DNA from: Bacillaceae bacterium JMAK1
Lineage (GTDB): Bacteria; Bacillota; Bacilli; Bacillales; Marinococcaceae
NCBI GenBank assembly: GCA_012970285.1
Contig: JIBW01000003.1
Coordinates: 372,001-436,000 of the forward strand
DNA: 64,000 nucleotides
Reading direction: 5' to 3'
The notes beneath the pieces were generated by a model. It did no database searches. It was given only the letters and a program-made list of their open reading frames with translations, and was not told where the DNA came from. How positions within the stretch are numbered: position 1 is the stretch's first letter; every line of letters starts with the position of its first letter. The position numbers and the translations under genes are program-made. Positions 55,427-63,996 of the stretch are shown here, one piece after another.

Positions 55427-56060
55427 CGCAAAAACAATGAGACAAGACATTGCAAAACGTGCAGCAGACGAGCTAGGGGAAGGTGAAGTGATTAACCTAG
55501 GGGTTGGAATTCCGACACTTATTCCGGAGTACTTAGGAGACAAGCATGTGTTTTTGCATTCAGAGAACGGATTGCTCGGTACGGGTCCTGCACCAGAAGA
55601 TGGTGAAATTAATCCCGATTTGATTAATGCAAGTAAGCAACCTGTTACCGAATTGCCAGGATCAGCAATTTTTGATAGTGCGTTATCGTTTGCGATGATT
55701 CGTGGGGGTCATGTGGATACTGCAGTAATTGGGGCGCTTCAAGTTGATCAAACAGGAGAGCTTGCAAATTGGGCAGTCCCAGGCAAAGATATTCTCGGTG
55801 TTGGTGGAGCGATGGACCTTGTTGCTGGCGTACAAAAAGTAATTTTAACGATGACGCACACATCCAAAAGCGGAGAAGCAAAAATCGTCGAGTCATTAAC
55901 GTATCCGAGTAGTGGTTATCGTAAAGCCGATGTATTGATTACCGAAAAAGCGGTCTTTACGTTTAAAGACAATCAAATGTATCTAGTAGAAGTCGCTGAT
56001 GGCGTGACAGTTGAAGAAATTGGAAAAACGACAGCGGCATCATTTGTTGTCGCACTTTAA
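55410..56060 (+). CDS. scoB: 3-oxoacid CoA-transferase subunit B
   Basis: A 216-residue beta subunit. The catalytic Glu52 lies in HSENGLLGTGP; INLGVGIPTLIPEYL before it and LGAMDLVAGVQKVILTMTHTSKSG-like and VEVADGVTVEEI after it are standard. The TTG at 55410 has GAAGGGGGG eight bases ahead; an ATG at 55386 precedes that ribosome site and is less likely. The 17-base overlap with scoA indicates coupled synthesis of the two subunits. The next gene encodes a transport protein, pointing to uptake followed by CoA activation. Confidence 0.92.
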   Translation: MNAQNNAKTMRQDIAKRAADELGEGEVINLGVGIPTLIPEYLGDKHVFLHSENGLLGTGPAPEDGEINPDLINASKQPVTELPGSAIFDSALSFAMIRGGHVDTAVIGALQVDQTGELANWAVPGKDILGVGGAMDLVAGVQKVILTMTHTSKSGEAKIVESLTYPSSGYRKADVLITEKAVFTFKDNQMYLVEVADGVTVEEIGKTTAASFVVAL

Positions 56061-56083
56061 GACTTACGTTGGGGGTGGATGGT

Positions 56084-57079
56084 ATGAGGTTTTGGAGAAG
56101 CATGTTCGTATTCATGATGATCTTGGTATTTGTAAGCGGTTGCTCACAGTCTGAATCAAATGCAAATGAAAACGTGGAAGTTGCGGCAGGAGAGCCTCCT
56201 GAAGATTTCACATTTGGTGCTGCAACCGTGGGTGGCCTTTGGCACTCACTTGCGGCATCCATGAGCGAAGAGATTAGAGAGATCTATCCCGAGTCTACAG
56301 CAACCGTTGTAGAAGGGGGTTCCATTGCTAATTTAATTGGCATTCAAAATGATATTTTTGCGCTCGGTTTCTCAAATGGTGAGTCGATCCCAATGGCTGA
56401 AAGTGCTGTCGGTGATTTCGAAGAACCGATCACAAATATGAAAACGATTGCAACGTTCTATCCGAACGTACTACATATCGTTGTGCCAAAAAGTTCAAAC
56501 ATTCATACTGTTGAAGATTTAGCAGGGCAGCGAGTGAGTCCTGGAATTCGTGGGTATAGTGGCGAGGTTATGTTCAAAGACATCCTTACGGCTTATGACA
56601 TGAGCTATGATGATCTAGCACAAATTGAGTACATTGGTACGTCTGATGCTGCCGATTTAATGCGTGACGGTCACCTTGATGCATGGGTTGGTGGACTAGG
56701 GATTCCGGCGTCATTCGTACAAGAGCTTGACATAACACTTGGTATACGCGTAATTCCTTTAACAGAAGAAGATCAAGTGAAATTACAAGAAATTAACGAA
56801 GGCTACAATCCGTATACAATTGAAGCTGGTACTTATGGCGATCATGATGATATCTTAACTTTTGCTCCAGAAACTGTTCTTGTAGCAAATGAAAACATGA
56901 TTACTGAAGAGGTCGGCTATGAACTAACGAAAATGATTATTGAGAATGCAGATCTTTGGAGGTCTGTATCTAGCACATTGTCTGATTTTGATGCTGAATA
57001 TTCGATCGAATATAGTATTGGTGAACTTCATCCCGGAGCGAAGCGATATTATGAAGAGATTGGAGTTTTAAACGATTAG
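56084..57079 (+). CDS. TAXI-family TRAP transporter solute-binding lipoprotein
   Basis: A 331-residue lipoprotein with lipobox FVSGC (Cys20). FTFGAATVGGLWHSLAASMSEEI (about 43-65), VVEGGSIANLIGIQN, IPMAES, LHIVVPKSSNIHTVEDLAGQRVSPGIRGYSGEVMFKDIL and a late ADLMRDGHLDAWVGGLG are typical TAXI markers (TRAP-associated extracytoplasmic immunogenic). It catches an organic or amino acid outside the membrane and hands it to the fused permease encoded next. GGGGGTGG precedes the ATG at 56084. Confidence 0.9.
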   Translation: MRFWRSMFVFMMILVFVSGCSQSESNANENVEVAAGEPPEDFTFGAATVGGLWHSLAASMSEEIREIYPESTATVVEGGSIANLIGIQNDIFALGFSNGESIPMAESAVGDFEEPITNMKTIATFYPNVLHIVVPKSSNIHTVEDLAGQRVSPGIRGYSGEVMFKDILTAYDMSYDDLAQIEYIGTSDAADLMRDGHLDAWVGGLGIPASFVQELDITLGIRVIPLTEEDQVKLQEINEGYNPYTIEAGTYGDHDDILTFAPETVLVANENMITEEVGYELTKMIIENADLWRSVSSTLSDFDAEYSIEYSIGELHPGAKRYYEEIGVLND

Positions 57080-57080
57080 T

Positions 57081-57094
57081 TGAAAACGCTTTAC
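57081..57094 (+). promoter_or_regulatory. Second cre-like site inside the operon
   Basis: TGAAAACGCTTTAC matches the CcpA core TGAAARCGYTTW and lies between the binding-protein stop and the permease ribosome site. There it could act as a roadblock rather than at a promoter. Confidence 0.6.
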
Positions 57095-57117
57095 AAATGA
57101 TCAGGGGGGTGTTTTAA

Positions 57118-59082
57118 ATGAGCCAAAAAGAGTTAAATCTAGATGTGAAAGACATGGACGAAGCACAGTCGGAAGTTCTCGGAAATAAGCAGCGGACGTT
57201 GGTCGGTGTGACGGGTAAAGTCGTTTCGTTCCTTGCAATTTTAATGTCACTATTCCATTTGTACACCGCTTTTTTCGGAGTGTTTGAGTCGATTGCACAA
57301 CGCTCCATTCACTTAGCTTTTGCACTCGTTCTCGTATTTGCACTTTATAGACCGACAAAAAATCAAGAAGGCAAACGGATTCCTTGGTATGACATCGTTG
57401 CCATTTTACTCGTTCTCGGTTCCTTTCAGTATTTTGCACTAAATGCCATTGATATTTCTGCAAGATTAACGTACGTGACACCACTTTCTACAATGGAACT
57501 TGTGATCGGTGTGGTTGCGAGTATCCTTCTTATAGAAGCAACACGTCGAGTAGTTGGACGGGCGTTTACGATTATTGTACTCGTATTTCTAGCGTATGGA
57601 TTTTTCGGACAGTACTTACCTGGGGGATTGGAACATCGTGGATTTGATTTGATGTGGATCCTTGATCACTTATTCTACTCAACAATGGGTGTGTTCAGTA
57701 CGCCCCTTGGAGTTTCTGCGACATTTATTTTCTTGTTTATTCTTTTTGGTAAGTTTCTTGAAGTGTCTGGGGCGGGAAACTTCTTTATTAACTTGTCTGT
57801 AGGATTAATGGGGAAATATCGTGGCGGTCCTGCAAAAACTGCAGTTGCAGGAAGTGCCATTCTTGGAACGATTTCAGGAAGCGCGGTTGCAAACACAGCA
57901 ACGACTGGACCATTCACAATTCCTCTGATGAAGCGGACTGGTTATAAAGGAACGTTTGCAGCAGCTGTTGAAGCCGTTTCTTCCGCTGGTGGACAAATTA
58001 TTCCGCCGATCATGGGTGCGGCAGCGTTTATTATTGCGTCTTACTTAGGTGTTCCTTACATTGAAGTTGCGATTGCAGCCATTATTCCAGCGATTCTTTA
58101 TTACGTCTGTGTGTATTTCCAAGTTGATTTACGTGCAAAAAAAGACGGCCTAGACGGGATGCCTAAGGAAATGATTCCAAAGGTTAAAACCGTCCTCAAA
58201 GAAGGTGGAATGTTCTCACTCCCACTTCTTATAATCGTCATCATGCTCGTCATGGGTTACTCACCGATGCGAGCGGCATTGTTTGCGATTGCAAGTGTAA
58301 TTGTTGTTGCAGCCTTTAAAGCAGCAACTCGACTTTCGTTTGGAACGATGTTCAAAGCGTTAGACCTTGGGGCACGTGCTGCACTTGAAACAGCAATTGC
58401 CTGTGCGTCAGCTGGTTTTATTATCGGCGTAATTAGTATGACAGGAATAGGATTACAATTTAGTAGCATGATTCTTGCTATTTCTGGCGATAGTTTATTT
58501 ATTACCTTATTACTTACGATGGTTGCTTCCCTTTTACTCGGTCTCGGGTTGCCAACGGTTGCCGCTTATATCGTTCAAGTACCACTGACGATTCCAGCAC
58601 TCGTTCAACTCGGAGTAGAACCGATGGCTGCTCACTTGTTTGTGTTCTATTTTGCGATTTTATCGGCGATCACACCACCGGTAGCTTTGGCATCGTTCGC
58701 CGCTTCAGGAATTGCGAATACGAACCCGCTTCATACGAGCCTCGTTGCATTGAGGCTAGGAATTGCTGGATTTATCGTTCCATTCATGTTTGTGTATGGA
58801 CCGTCACTCATATGGATCGGTACACCAGGAGAAGTCGTAATGACATTATCTACAGCATTGGTAGGTGTATTCGCATTAAGTGCGGCAATTGAAGGCTGGT
58901 GGATACGAGGTACGTACTGGTACGAGCGAATAGCCCTGTTCGTAGCAGCAATTATGCTCGTTGTGCCAGACTTCCTTGTCAGTCTAGCTGGTCTTGCGAT
59001 CTTTGTTATTGTATTTGTTCTACAGAAATGGGTAACGCCGAAGAAAGACCAATCAGAACAACAATATAACGAAGCACTATAA
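57118..59082 (+). CDS. TRAP transporter fused permease (DctQ-DctM)
   Basis: A 654-residue membrane protein. The first third (about 30-160) holds the four helices of the small DctQ part; the rest is the large DctM part with motifs GKFLEVSGAGNFFINLSVGLMGKYRGGPAKTAVAGSAILGTISGSAVANTATTGPFTIPLMKRTGY and GAAAFIIASYLGVPY, and a second copy near LLLGLGLPTVAAYIVQVPL. These are typical of TAXI-TRAP fused permeases, which use sodium or proton gradients. It closes the scoAB-TAXI operon, with a strong terminator. GGGGGGTG precedes the ATG. Confidence 0.92.
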   Translation: MSQKELNLDVKDMDEAQSEVLGNKQRTLVGVTGKVVSFLAILMSLFHLYTAFFGVFESIAQRSIHLAFALVLVFALYRPTKNQEGKRIPWYDIVAILLVLGSFQYFALNAIDISARLTYVTPLSTMELVIGVVASILLIEATRRVVGRAFTIIVLVFLAYGFFGQYLPGGLEHRGFDLMWILDHLFYSTMGVFSTPLGVSATFIFLFILFGKFLEVSGAGNFFINLSVGLMGKYRGGPAKTAVAGSAILGTISGSAVANTATTGPFTIPLMKRTGYKGTFAAAVEAVSSAGGQIIPPIMGAAAFIIASYLGVPYIEVAIAAIIPAILYYVCVYFQVDLRAKKDGLDGMPKEMIPKVKTVLKEGGMFSLPLLIIVIMLVMGYSPMRAALFAIASVIVVAAFKAATRLSFGTMFKALDLGARAALETAIACASAGFIIGVISMTGIGLQFSSMILAISGDSLFITLLLTMVASLLLGLGLPTVAAYIVQVPLTIPALVQLGVEPMAAHLFVFYFAILSAITPPVALASFAASGIANTNPLHTSLVALRLGIAGFIVPFMFVYGPSLIWIGTPGEVVMTLSTALVGVFALSAAIEGWWIRGTYWYERIALFVAAIMLVVPDFLVSLAGLAIFVIVFVLQKWVTPKKDQSEQQYNEAL

Positions 59083-59103
59083 CAATTAAAGTCCTAATCT
59101 CCT

Positions 59104-59141
59104 AAAAAAGTGTCGCTCTTTTACAAAAGAGCGACACTTTT
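59104..59141 (+). terminator. Intrinsic terminator after the TRAP permease gene
   Basis: AAAAGTGTCGCTCTTTT and AAAAGAGCGACACTTTT form a perfect 17-bp stem around ACA. Confidence 0.9.
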
Positions 59142-59221
59142 AATATATAATAAGAACATTCAATAAGTTGTAAGGCAAGTAGACAAACCTAACGAACATG
59201 TAACGAAAGAAGGGATTTTTG

Positions 59222-59536
59222 TTGGATACGATTCTAGTTACGGGGTATGCAAAGGCCCCTCAAGGAACATCGATGTATGAAGTGTACAAACACTTTGGCA
59301 TCGTATTAGAAATTGATCGTAAGAGTTATGAAATTATCGATGTAGAGCTCACGCTAGTGACATCATTAGCTCAAAGTTATTTCAAACGTTTAATCGTCGG
59401 ATACGATCTAAATGAAGGGATTGATCCGCTAATGAAGAAGATCAATGAAAACTACTACGCACCTTCTGTCAATTCGGTTAATGTTGCTTTACGCACGGCT
59501 TATCAGCGATTTAAGGAGCAGGTGCAAACGCCATAA
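59222..59536 (+). CDS. DUF3870 protein
   Basis: A 104-residue protein: DTILVTGYAKAPQGTSMYEVYKHFGIVLEIDRKSYEIIDVELTLVTSLAQSYFKRLIVGYDL matches DUF3870, a small family often encoded beside TRAP transporters and CoA-transferase or amino-acid catabolic genes. Its function is not known. There are two in-frame TTG codons, at 59219 and 59222; AGAAGGGA at 59208-59215 spaces better to the second. It stands between the two catabolic modules. Confidence 0.78.
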   Translation: MDTILVTGYAKAPQGTSMYEVYKHFGIVLEIDRKSYEIIDVELTLVTSLAQSYFKRLIVGYDLNEGIDPLMKKINENYYAPSVNSVNVALRTAYQRFKEQVQTP

Positions 59537-59552
59537 CGATATAAAGATTGTG

Positions 59553-59581
59553 TTGCTGTTCAAATTAAGTCGAACTATAAT
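59553..59581 (+). promoter_or_regulatory. Possible promoter of the iron-sulfur dehydrogenase operon
   Basis: TTGCTG (59553-59558) and a perfect TATAAT (59576-59581) are 17 bases apart. A terminator-like hairpin begins only about 10 bases after the expected start point. Confidence 0.5.
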
Positions 59582-59597
59582 AACTAAATAAGACATG

Positions 59598-59623
59598 CTC
59601 AGCCTGTATTGGTTGAGTTTTTT
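59598..59623 (+). terminator. Terminator or leader attenuator before the dehydrogenase operon
   Basis: CTCAGCC and GGTTGAG pair with one wobble around TGTATT, followed by TTTTTT. It lies 60 bases after the DUF3870 stop and 60 before the next gene, between a promoter-like sequence and that gene. Confidence 0.65.
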
Positions 59624-59682
59624 ATTTATAACACAGATAGATAATTGAATATTTAGAATGATTATAGAGAGGGATTGATTTG

Positions 59683-59955
59683 GTGGATTGTGTCATATGT
59701 CGATGTGAAGAAGTGTTACTTTCAGATATTGTGCGTGCAATAGAAGATGGCTATACAAGTCATAGAGAGATAAAGCTAAAAACTCGTGCTGGAATGGGGA
59801 TATGTCAAGGTAGAACATGCCGACTGTTATTAGACCAAGTGATTGCATCAGTTAGCCAGGGTCCTGTGCCAAAAACGATAGGTATCGCTCCGAATGTACC
59901 GATTCGTCCAATTATGCTTGGTGACTTGGCAAAAGGGGGAGGTAAAGCAAAATGA
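59683..59955 (+). CDS. BFD-type [2Fe-2S] subunit of amino-acid dehydrogenase complex
   Basis: A 90-residue protein. CRCEEVLLSDIVRAIEDGYTSHREIKLKTRAGMGICQGRTCR carries the four Cys ligands Cys6, Cys8, Cys41 and Cys46 of the BFD (bacterioferritin-associated-ferredoxin-like) fold. In HcnB or D-hydroxyproline dehydrogenase this domain is normally fused to the C-terminus of the FAD subunit; here it is a separate gene placed first. GAGAGGG fits the GTG at 59683; a TTG at 59680 is also possible. The stop overlaps the next start (ATGA). Confidence 0.85.
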   Translation: MDCVICRCEEVLLSDIVRAIEDGYTSHREIKLKTRAGMGICQGRTCRLLLDQVIASVSQGPVPKTIGIAPNVPIRPIMLGDLAKGGGKAK

Positions 59956-60242
59956 GAATTGAACAGCATCCAATTCTTGGACCGTTAAATAATGAAACAG
60001 TGACATTTACTTTCAATGGGGACGTATATGAAGGTAGAAAAGGAGAGTCGATTGCGGCGGCACTCTTAGCAAATGAAATACGAACATTACGCTATACAGC
60101 ACAAAAAAACGAACCTCGAGGAATCTATTGTGGAATCGGTCATTGCTATGAATGTCGCGTTATGATTGGTACGAAACGAAGTGTGAGAGCATGCATAACT
60201 GAAGTAGTTGAAGGAATGAAGATTCAATCACAAGGTGGCTAA
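59952..60242 (+). CDS. Ferredoxin-like [2Fe-2S] subunit (HcnA / gamma type)
   Basis: A 96-residue protein of the Fer2_4 type: VTFTFNGDVYEGRKGESIAAALLANEIRTLRYT, then IYCGIGHCYECRVMIGTKRSVRAC with ligands Cys60, Cys65, Cys68 and Cys81. Small proteins of this sort pass electrons within HcnABC hydrogen cyanide synthase, opine oxidases and proline or D-hydroxyproline dehydrogenases. It overlaps the BFD gene and is three bases from the alpha subunit gene. Confidence 0.88.
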   Translation: MRIEQHPILGPLNNETVTFTFNGDVYEGRKGESIAAALLANEIRTLRYTAQKNEPRGIYCGIGHCYECRVMIGTKRSVRACITEVVEGMKIQSQGG

Positions 60243-60245
60243 AAA

Positions 60246-61469
60246 ATGCGTATGGATGTTGCCATTATCGGTTCTGGTCCAGCTGGAATAAATGCTGCGA
60301 TTACGTTGGCAAAAAAGCAAAAATCAGTTGTTGTAATCGATGAGCAAGGGAAAGTAGGCGGAAAGCTCATAGGACAACTTCATGAAGACCCTAAAGACGG
60401 TTGGTGGATCGGAAAACAAATTGCAGAACAGATGAAACGAGAAGCTGAACAGGTAGGGGTTATATTTTTATTGCAAAGAGAAGTGTGGGCGATTGAACCA
60501 GGATGGTCGATTAAAATGTCTGGTCATGAAGATATTACTGCCTCGTATGTTATCGTAGCTACCGGGGCGCAGGAGAATCCTACACCCGTTCCTGGTTGGA
60601 CACTTCCTGGTACGCTGGCAATCGGTGCTGCACAAGTGTTGAACAATTATGAACGTGTTCGTCCGGGGAAGCGAATTGCCATTATAGGTGTAGACCCCCT
60701 AGCGTTTACAGTCGCTCAAGAACTTAAGCTGGCAGGTGCTGACATTGTCGGTATTTATCTACCTCCAGAAGGATTGTTTGCCACGGAGAAAGCAAAACCT
60801 CAATCAACAATTGGTTATTTATCAACCATGGCACATTTAGCGCCTAACCCATGGCTTCGATTGGCCGGATCAATGGCAAAGCATCACTTTATTCAAAAGA
60901 TGGGGTCAAGATTTTACCCTAAGGCAGGAATGAAAGTCTTTGGTGTTCCGCTTCGATTGAGGCACTCTATAATTTCGATTGAAGGAACTGACCAGGTTGA
61001 AGCAATTACGACGGTTAAGCTAAGTAGTGAAGGTAAGGCGGTTAAGAATAGTGAGGAATCAATTGTTGTCGATGCGGTATGCATATCGGGGGGCTTAGTT
61101 CCTCTCGTTGAATTAGCTTCTTCATGTAAAACCGTTTATATCGAGGAACTTGGAGGTTATGTTCCTTTACATAGCCCAGAAATGAAAACATCTAAGAAAA
61201 ATTTGTATGTGTGTGGCAATATTACGGGTGTCGAAGGTGCGAAAGTGGCAATGGAGCAAGGGAAGCTGGCAGCATTATCGATCGTTTATAAAATGACAGG
61301 AGATGAACAACTAAGAGAGGAAGTTAGAAGTCAAAAAGAAGAAGTCAACCGCATAAGAGCAGAAGCTACTATTACGTTTATGCCAGAAATAATGAGTGGA
61401 CGCAAAAAAATGGAGCAGATGTGGAATGAGTATGTACATGAAAGCAGGGATACGCATGACATCCGCTGA
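60246..61469 (+). CDS. FAD-dependent oxidoreductase, alpha subunit (HcnB type)
   Basis: A 407-residue flavoprotein: DVAIIGSGPAGINAAITLAKKQ (4-25), YVIVATGAQENPTPVPGWTLPGTLAIGAAQVLNNY, a second nucleotide-binding stretch PGKRIAIIGVDPLAFTVAQELKLAGA (about 138-163), and the closing LYVCGNITGVEGAKVAMEQGKLAA. This is the HcnB / OoxA / PDH-alpha type that transfers electrons from the beta subunit onward. The usual C-terminal BFD domain is missing because it is encoded separately upstream. AAGGTGG precedes the ATG. The last 14 bases overlap the beta gene. Confidence 0.88.
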   Translation: MRMDVAIIGSGPAGINAAITLAKKQKSVVVIDEQGKVGGKLIGQLHEDPKDGWWIGKQIAEQMKREAEQVGVIFLLQREVWAIEPGWSIKMSGHEDITASYVIVATGAQENPTPVPGWTLPGTLAIGAAQVLNNYERVRPGKRIAIIGVDPLAFTVAQELKLAGADIVGIYLPPEGLFATEKAKPQSTIGYLSTMAHLAPNPWLRLAGSMAKHHFIQKMGSRFYPKAGMKVFGVPLRLRHSIISIEGTDQVEAITTVKLSSEGKAVKNSEESIVVDAVCISGGLVPLVELASSCKTVYIEELGGYVPLHSPEMKTSKKNLYVCGNITGVEGAKVAMEQGKLAALSIVYKMTGDEQLREEVRSQKEEVNRIRAEATITFMPEIMSGRKKMEQMWNEYVHESRDTHDIR

Positions 61470-62616
61470 GATCGTAGTCATTGGTGCAGGTGTGATTGGT
61501 ACATCCATTGCCTTTCGTTTAGCAGAGTCTGGAAGACAAGTGATGATGATTGATCGGAATGGGATTGGCGCAGCAACTTCTTCTGCATGCGATAAAGCAA
61601 TATTTTTACAATCTAAACGTCCTGGACTTCATATGGACCTTGCAAGGGAAAGTCGTAACATGTACAACACGCTAGAAGAAGAATTGGGACAATCTGTGGA
61701 ATTTAAAGGAGCAGGTGGTACGGTTGCCATCCATACGGAGCAACAAATGCTGTTCATGAAGAAGTTTGTACACGATCAGACCCAAGCTGGTATAAACGTA
61801 TCATTACTTAATCAAAAAGAAGCAAAAGAGCAGCAACCGATTCTTGCTGACGATATTATTGGCGCTTCATACAGCCCTGATGATGCTGAAGTGAACCCAC
61901 TGAAATTAAGTCAAGGATTCGCTACAGCTGCAAAGCGACTTGGTGTTGAAATTATGACACACACTGAAGCAATTGGAATTGAAAAGTCAAATGGTAAAGT
62001 GACAGGTGTAAAAACATCAAAGGGGGTAATATCAACCGAAACGGTCATTAATGCGTGTGGACCATTCGCATCTTCGATCGCACGTTTTTCTGGTGTACCG
62101 ATGAACATTAAACCGAGGCGCGGTGTAATACTCATCTCAGAAAAAGTAGATCCAATTGTAAATGGTAGTCTACTTGATGCCCAGTACATTGCCGCCAAGC
62201 ACCTCTCTGGTCAGCAACCGGAATATGGTATTGGACTTTCCTTAGGGCAAACGGATTCTGGCAATTTATTGATTGGTGGTAGTCGTGAGTTCGTTGGGTT
62301 TAATAAACATGTTCATTCAGATGTGTTACACGCAATCGCATACCATGCATGCAAAGTAGTTCCTGCACTTACGAATATACGCATAATACGTTCAATGGTA
62401 GGCTTTCGACCGTTCACTGGAGATGGGTTGCCGATCATTGATCGGTCTGAACAACTTCGAGGATATATTTTGGCAGCAGGTCATGAGGGGGACGGAATTG
62501 CGTTATCACCGATTACTGGTTGTCTAGTTCGAGATTTACTGAACGGTGGTGGACCCACATCCAGATTTTTGCCTCATTTGACTAGTGATCGTTTTAAAGA
62601 AAAAACATTGCTTTAG
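61456..62616 (+). CDS. FAD-dependent amino-acid dehydrogenase, beta subunit (DAO family)
   Basis: A 386-residue flavoenzyme of the D-amino acid oxidase/glycine oxidase fold: EIVVIGAGVIGTSIAFRLAESGRQVMMIDRNGIGAATSSACDKAIF at the start, ETVINACGPFASSIARFSGVP, PRRGVILISEK, and the C-terminal MVGFRPFTGDGLPIIDRSEQLRGYILAAGHEGDGIALSP. It is the substrate-oxidising subunit of the complex encoded here; HcnC, OoxB and D-hydroxyproline dehydrogenase beta are close types. The ATG at 61456 is favoured over one at 61396 because only it gives a normal FAD-motif N-terminus. Substrate likely an imino or amino acid; not decided. Confidence 0.88.
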   Translation: MTSAEIVVIGAGVIGTSIAFRLAESGRQVMMIDRNGIGAATSSACDKAIFLQSKRPGLHMDLARESRNMYNTLEEELGQSVEFKGAGGTVAIHTEQQMLFMKKFVHDQTQAGINVSLLNQKEAKEQQPILADDIIGASYSPDDAEVNPLKLSQGFATAAKRLGVEIMTHTEAIGIEKSNGKVTGVKTSKGVISTETVINACGPFASSIARFSGVPMNIKPRRGVILISEKVDPIVNGSLLDAQYIAAKHLSGQQPEYGIGLSLGQTDSGNLLIGGSREFVGFNKHVHSDVLHAIAYHACKVVPALTNIRIIRSMVGFRPFTGDGLPIIDRSEQLRGYILAAGHEGDGIALSPITGCLVRDLLNGGGPTSRFLPHLTSDRFKEKTLL

Positions 62617-62640
62617 AATTAATCTAGAGGAGGCGTAGAA

Positions 62641-63996
62641 ATGGAATTCGTTGCGTTGCTCGTGCCTATGTTGTTACTGTTTGTTATCGCATTAACGAAA
62701 TCAATTCCTAAAATTGGGGGAGACGTACGTATTGCCTTATTAACAGCGGCAGTAGCGAGTGCATTATTTGCCCAACTTGGTCCAGTTGAAATAGTAACGG
62801 CAATGATTGACGGTATTGATCAGCTCGCTTGGGTCATCATGTTGTCTCTTGTCGGAAGCATTTATGCAGAAGCACAAGTACGAATCGGTGCGATGGAGAC
62901 GACATTATCCAGTTTTCGGTCAATCTTCGGTAATTCATCCAAAGGCCTAGTCATTTCCGTATTTCTAACCTTAATTTTGGCAGGATCTCTGCTCGGTGAT
63001 GCAATAGCTGCAGCGACTGTCATTGGTTTACTAGTCATTCCTACCCTCAGTCAGTTAAAAATGAAGCCAGAACACATTGGTATGATTATTTTACTTGGTG
63101 CATCACTCGGGTCAATTATGCCTCCTATCTCCCAAGCGGTTTTCCTATCTGCATCTCTCGTCGGAATTGAGCCTACAAATGTGTTAAATGTTGCTTATAT
63201 AACAGTTGGGATCGGATCAATTTTTGCAATCGTTGAATCTTTCCGATTCGTTAAAGGGAAGAAGTTACCGGAGCATTTACAAACAACAGAGACGCTTGGT
63301 TCTATCATCGTAAAACGTTGGTACACAATGATCCCGTTACTTATACTCACTATCATTATCATTTTGAATACTGGGTTTTCTTATAGCATCTTTGAGTGGC
63401 CATTCATCGCACCAATCATTACATGGCTAGAAGAAATTCCGATCATTCAAGGGTTGGCGTTTCCAGTCGTGTTAGCGATCATTGTAGCTTTGATCGTAAG
63501 TTTTGTCTTTCCGGCTGTACGCACAAATAGTGGAGATGTTGTAAAGACAGGTCTTTCAAAGGTGAGCAAAACTGTTCAAATACAACTGTGTGCAGGTATT
63601 ATGGTTGGTGTCTTTTATGCATCAGGTACGATCGATACGGTAGCGATGTATGCTGTAACATTGGAAAGCTCTGCACTGAAAATTGGTGGGGCGCTAGGAA
63701 TCATTTTAATCGGCATGATTACAGGGTCCCAAACGACCGCACAAACCGTCCTGGTTACATTTATTGCACCAGCTCTTGAGTCGTTAGGTGTGCATTCAAC
63801 TAACATTGCATTGGGGGCGTCACACATTGCGGCAGCAGGACAAAACTTTCCACCTGTTGGACTGACGGCCTTTGTAGTTTGTGGCATTGTCGGAGGTGCA
63901 ATGAACACGAAAGTTGACCCAATTAAAGTTATGATTCTCGCTTTGCCTAATTCATTGTACTTCATACTTATTGGGTTGATTGCATGGTTTATTTAA
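62641..63996 (+). CDS. TRAP DctM-like large permease, dehydrogenase operon
   Basis: A 451-residue membrane protein with about twelve segments. DctM-like motifs: IFGNSSKGLVISVFLTLILAGSLLGDAIAAATVIGLLVIPTL, GASLGSIMPPISQAVFLSASLVGI, and in the second half IGMITGSQTTAQTVLVTFIAPAL and HIAAAGQNFPPVGLTAFVVCGI. No DctQ or binding protein lies beside it in the window, so it may act alone or with genes beyond the edge. AGAGGAGGCG precedes the ATG and it follows the beta subunit by 24 bases, so it likely imports the dehydrogenase substrate. Confidence 0.82.
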   Translation: MEFVALLVPMLLLFVIALTKSIPKIGGDVRIALLTAAVASALFAQLGPVEIVTAMIDGIDQLAWVIMLSLVGSIYAEAQVRIGAMETTLSSFRSIFGNSSKGLVISVFLTLILAGSLLGDAIAAATVIGLLVIPTLSQLKMKPEHIGMIILLGASLGSIMPPISQAVFLSASLVGIEPTNVLNVAYITVGIGSIFAIVESFRFVKGKKLPEHLQTTETLGSIIVKRWYTMIPLLILTIIIILNTGFSYSIFEWPFIAPIITWLEEIPIIQGLAFPVVLAIIVALIVSFVFPAVRTNSGDVVKTGLSKVSKTVQIQLCAGIMVGVFYASGTIDTVAMYAVTLESSALKIGGALGIILIGMITGSQTTAQTVLVTFIAPALESLGVHSTNIALGASHIAAAGQNFPPVGLTAFVVCGIVGGAMNTKVDPIKVMILALPNSLYFILIGLIAWFI

